Assembly: GCA_023260355.1 (NCBI GenBank)
Contig: JALQVJ010000327.1
Coordinates: 1-7,453, forward strand
DNA: 7,453 nt
Direction of reading: 5' to 3'
DNA from: Burkholderiaceae bacterium
GTDB lineage: Bacteria > Pseudomonadota > Gammaproteobacteria > Burkholderiales > Burkholderiaceae_C
Under the pieces are notes generated by a model that saw nothing but the letters and a program-made list of their open reading frames with translations, had not been told where the DNA came from and did not search any database. Positions within the stretch are counted from its first letter, which is position 1; each line of letters begins with the position of its first letter. Of the stretch, positions 6,507-7,453 are shown one piece after another. The translations under genes and the position numbers were made by a program.

Positions 6507-7338
6507 GCGGGCCTTGATCAGGCACGCCTTGCGCTCTCAGCAGGGAGTAGCGATCGGTGCGCGCCTGCCAGACGCCCGCGATATGGGCTGCCAAATCTGT
6601 CGCGTTCAAACCTGCACGTATCGCGTCCCTCAGGTCGTGTCCAGAAGAGGCAAACAAGCAGGTGTACAAGCGCCCCTCAGTGGAGAGCCTCATGCGATTG
6701 CAATCTCCACAAAAGGCCTGCGTCACACTGGAGATCAGACCGATTTCGCCGAGGCTGGGGTCGTGAACCCCTTGCGAATCGGCGTAGCCCCACCTTTGCG
6801 CTGTCTCGCCGGGAGATGATGCCGAAAGTGGGACGAGTGGCATCTCAGCATGGATGCGCTCGATGATTTCTTGCGAGGCCATGACCTCATCCATTCGCCA
6901 GCCGTTGGTTTGTCCGACATCCATGAACTCAATGAACCGAAGCGCCATGCCTGAGCCGCGGAAATACCTGGCCATCGGCAATATTTCTTGTTCATTCGTC
7001 CCTTTTTTGACGACCATGTTGATCTTGATTTGGTCCAGGCCTGCGGCTTGCGCGGCATGGATGCCGTCCAGCACATCTTTGACGGGCACTTTCATGTCGT
7101 TCATCGATTGGAAAGTCTCGTCGTCCAAAGCGTCGAGGCTCACAGTCACGCGTCTCAAGCCGGCTTGTTTGAGGGCTACAGCCTTCTTGGCGAGAAGGGT
7201 GGCGTTGGTGGTCAGCGTGATATCGAGGGGGTGACCATCGGTCGTGCGAAGCTGTGCCAGCTGGGCGATGAGGACCTCCAAGTTCTTGCGCAACAGGGGC
7301 TCGCCGCCTGTGATGCGAATCTTTCTCACGCCCAGCAA
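6478..7338 (-). pseudogene. moaA: GTP 3',8-cyclase MoaA, missing its N-terminal part
   Basis: Intact MoaA is a radical-SAM enzyme that, with MoaC, turns GTP into cyclic pyranopterin monophosphate, the first step of molybdopterin synthesis. The visible 286 residues begin at [17 protein letters not shown]. They include GGEP (11-14, SAM contact), the rest of the barrel, the C-terminal cluster cysteines 210, 213 and 227 (CGDCNRMR and YTC) and the terminal Gly-Gly. The N-terminal CxxxCxxC motif for the catalytic [4Fe-4S] cluster should precede this by about 45 residues and is absent. In the same frame a TGA lies at 7345-7347, and neither other minus-strand frame restores the motif. The only start is a TTG at 7338 without a ribosome binding site. 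As written the gene cannot make active MoaA. A joining error in the assembly is an alternative. Confidence 0.85.
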
Positions 7339-7361
7339 TGCAGTTCAACCGGAAAGGAAAG

Positions 7362-7445
7362 ATGAAAAAGTCGCTCAAACATGTTCGTAATACCATGCAG
7401 GCATGCGAACATGCGCACAGCTCGAACATACGAACATACGAATAG
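7362..7445 (+). CDS. Short ORF of unknown function with a good ribosome binding site
   Basis: The sequence GGAAAGGAAAG (7351-7361) directly precedes an ATG AAA AAG start, an arrangement typical of real bacterial genes. The frame gives 27 residues, starting MKKSLKHVRNTMQACEHAH, and ends at TAG 7443-7445 within the terminal repeats. In the same frame it is also open from an upstream ATG at 7338. I recognise no family. It may be the true start of a gene whose continuation is lost or frameshifted by the 25-bp repeat, or it may be chance. It lies wholly in the foreign-looking segment next to broken moaA. Confidence 0.25.
   Translation: MKKSLKHVRNTMQACEHAHSSNIRTYE
7380..7413. repeat. Nested inverted repeat CATGTTCG / CGAACATG
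   Basis: An exact 8-bp inverted repeat (7380-7387 and 7406-7413) is separated by 18 bases. The spacer holds a second palindrome, CATGC-AG-GCATG (7394-7405). The outer arm word, CGAACAT, is also the unit of the tandem repeats that follow. This could be a protein-binding operator, a recombination or attachment site, or part of a repeat array; the sequence does not say which. Confidence 0.5.
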
Positions 7446-7453
7446 CTCGAACA
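7419..7453. repeat. 25-bp direct repeat containing CGAACATA tandem units, running off the window
   Basis: AGCTCGAACA occurs at 7419-7428 and again at 7444-7453, a spacing of exactly 25 bases. Between the starts are two perfect CGAACATA units (7423-7438) and a degenerate CGAATA. The second 25-bp unit is cut by the window edge, so copy number is unknown. Nothing here resembles a CRISPR, because no unique spacers are seen. Confidence 0.6.

Noticed and set aside
6198..6866. A 222-codon open frame on the plus strand
   Set aside because: Antisense to mobA and moaA, whose minus-strand proteins carry definite motifs; the translation is Arg/Cys/Ser-rich and has no recognisable domain.
7339..7429. The missing moaA N-terminus recovered by a frameshift
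   Set aside because: I read all three minus-strand frames; one is open from 7429 (MFELCACSHACMV...) but does not contain a CxxxCxYC motif or other MoaA N-terminal sequence, so a simple indel does not explain the break.
7380..7453. CRISPR array at the right edge
   Set aside because: Units are 8 bp or 25 bp apart with no unique spacers of regular length; it reads as a short tandem repeat.

Overview
The window looks like chromosomal DNA of a betaproteobacterium, most likely Burkholderiales and perhaps Comamonadaceae. This rests on protein character (tau linker with a PPWEE motif, MoaA and MobA sequence style), moderately high GC, and gene order. The assignment is inference; no search was run. 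Nearly all of it is conserved housekeeping sequence, and no stretch over 300 bases lacks a gene. The main oddities are at the two edges.

Positions 1-1973 (+) hold the classic dnaX-ybaB-recR cluster: the 3' part of dnaX (DNA polymerase III tau/gamma), ybaB/ebfC (nucleoid-associated protein) and recR (recombinational repair). The left edge falls on a run of nine A's in dnaX. Both alternative frames stop within 25 bases of it, as expected for a gamma/tau frameshift or slippage site.

Positions 2009-4425 (-) hold gloB followed by mltD, running convergently towards recR. A bulged 10-bp inverted repeat joins the recR and mltD stop codons. mltD encodes a lipoprotein lytic transglycosylase with LysM domains; gloB encodes glyoxalase II.

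Positions 4493-5779 (+), divergent from gloB, hold a YafS-like methyltransferase and rnhA (RNase HI). The mltD-gloB-yafS-rnhA block has the same order and orientations as in Escherichia coli. In E. coli dnaQ comes next; here it is replaced by molybdenum cofactor genes.

Positions 5826-7338 (-) hold moaA followed by mobA, overlapping, for molybdopterin cofactor synthesis. moaA is broken. Its homology begins at the conserved LGVRKIR segment near 7335, and the N-terminal radical-SAM [4Fe-4S] motif is absent in every frame. The sequence beyond this (7339-7453) is unlike moaA. It has lower GC, nested inverted repeats, an 8-bp tandem repeat inside a 25-bp direct repeat, and a short + strand ORF with a good ribosome binding site. 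This is either a real rearrangement junction or an assembly artefact at a repeat. I found no clear new multi-gene system.
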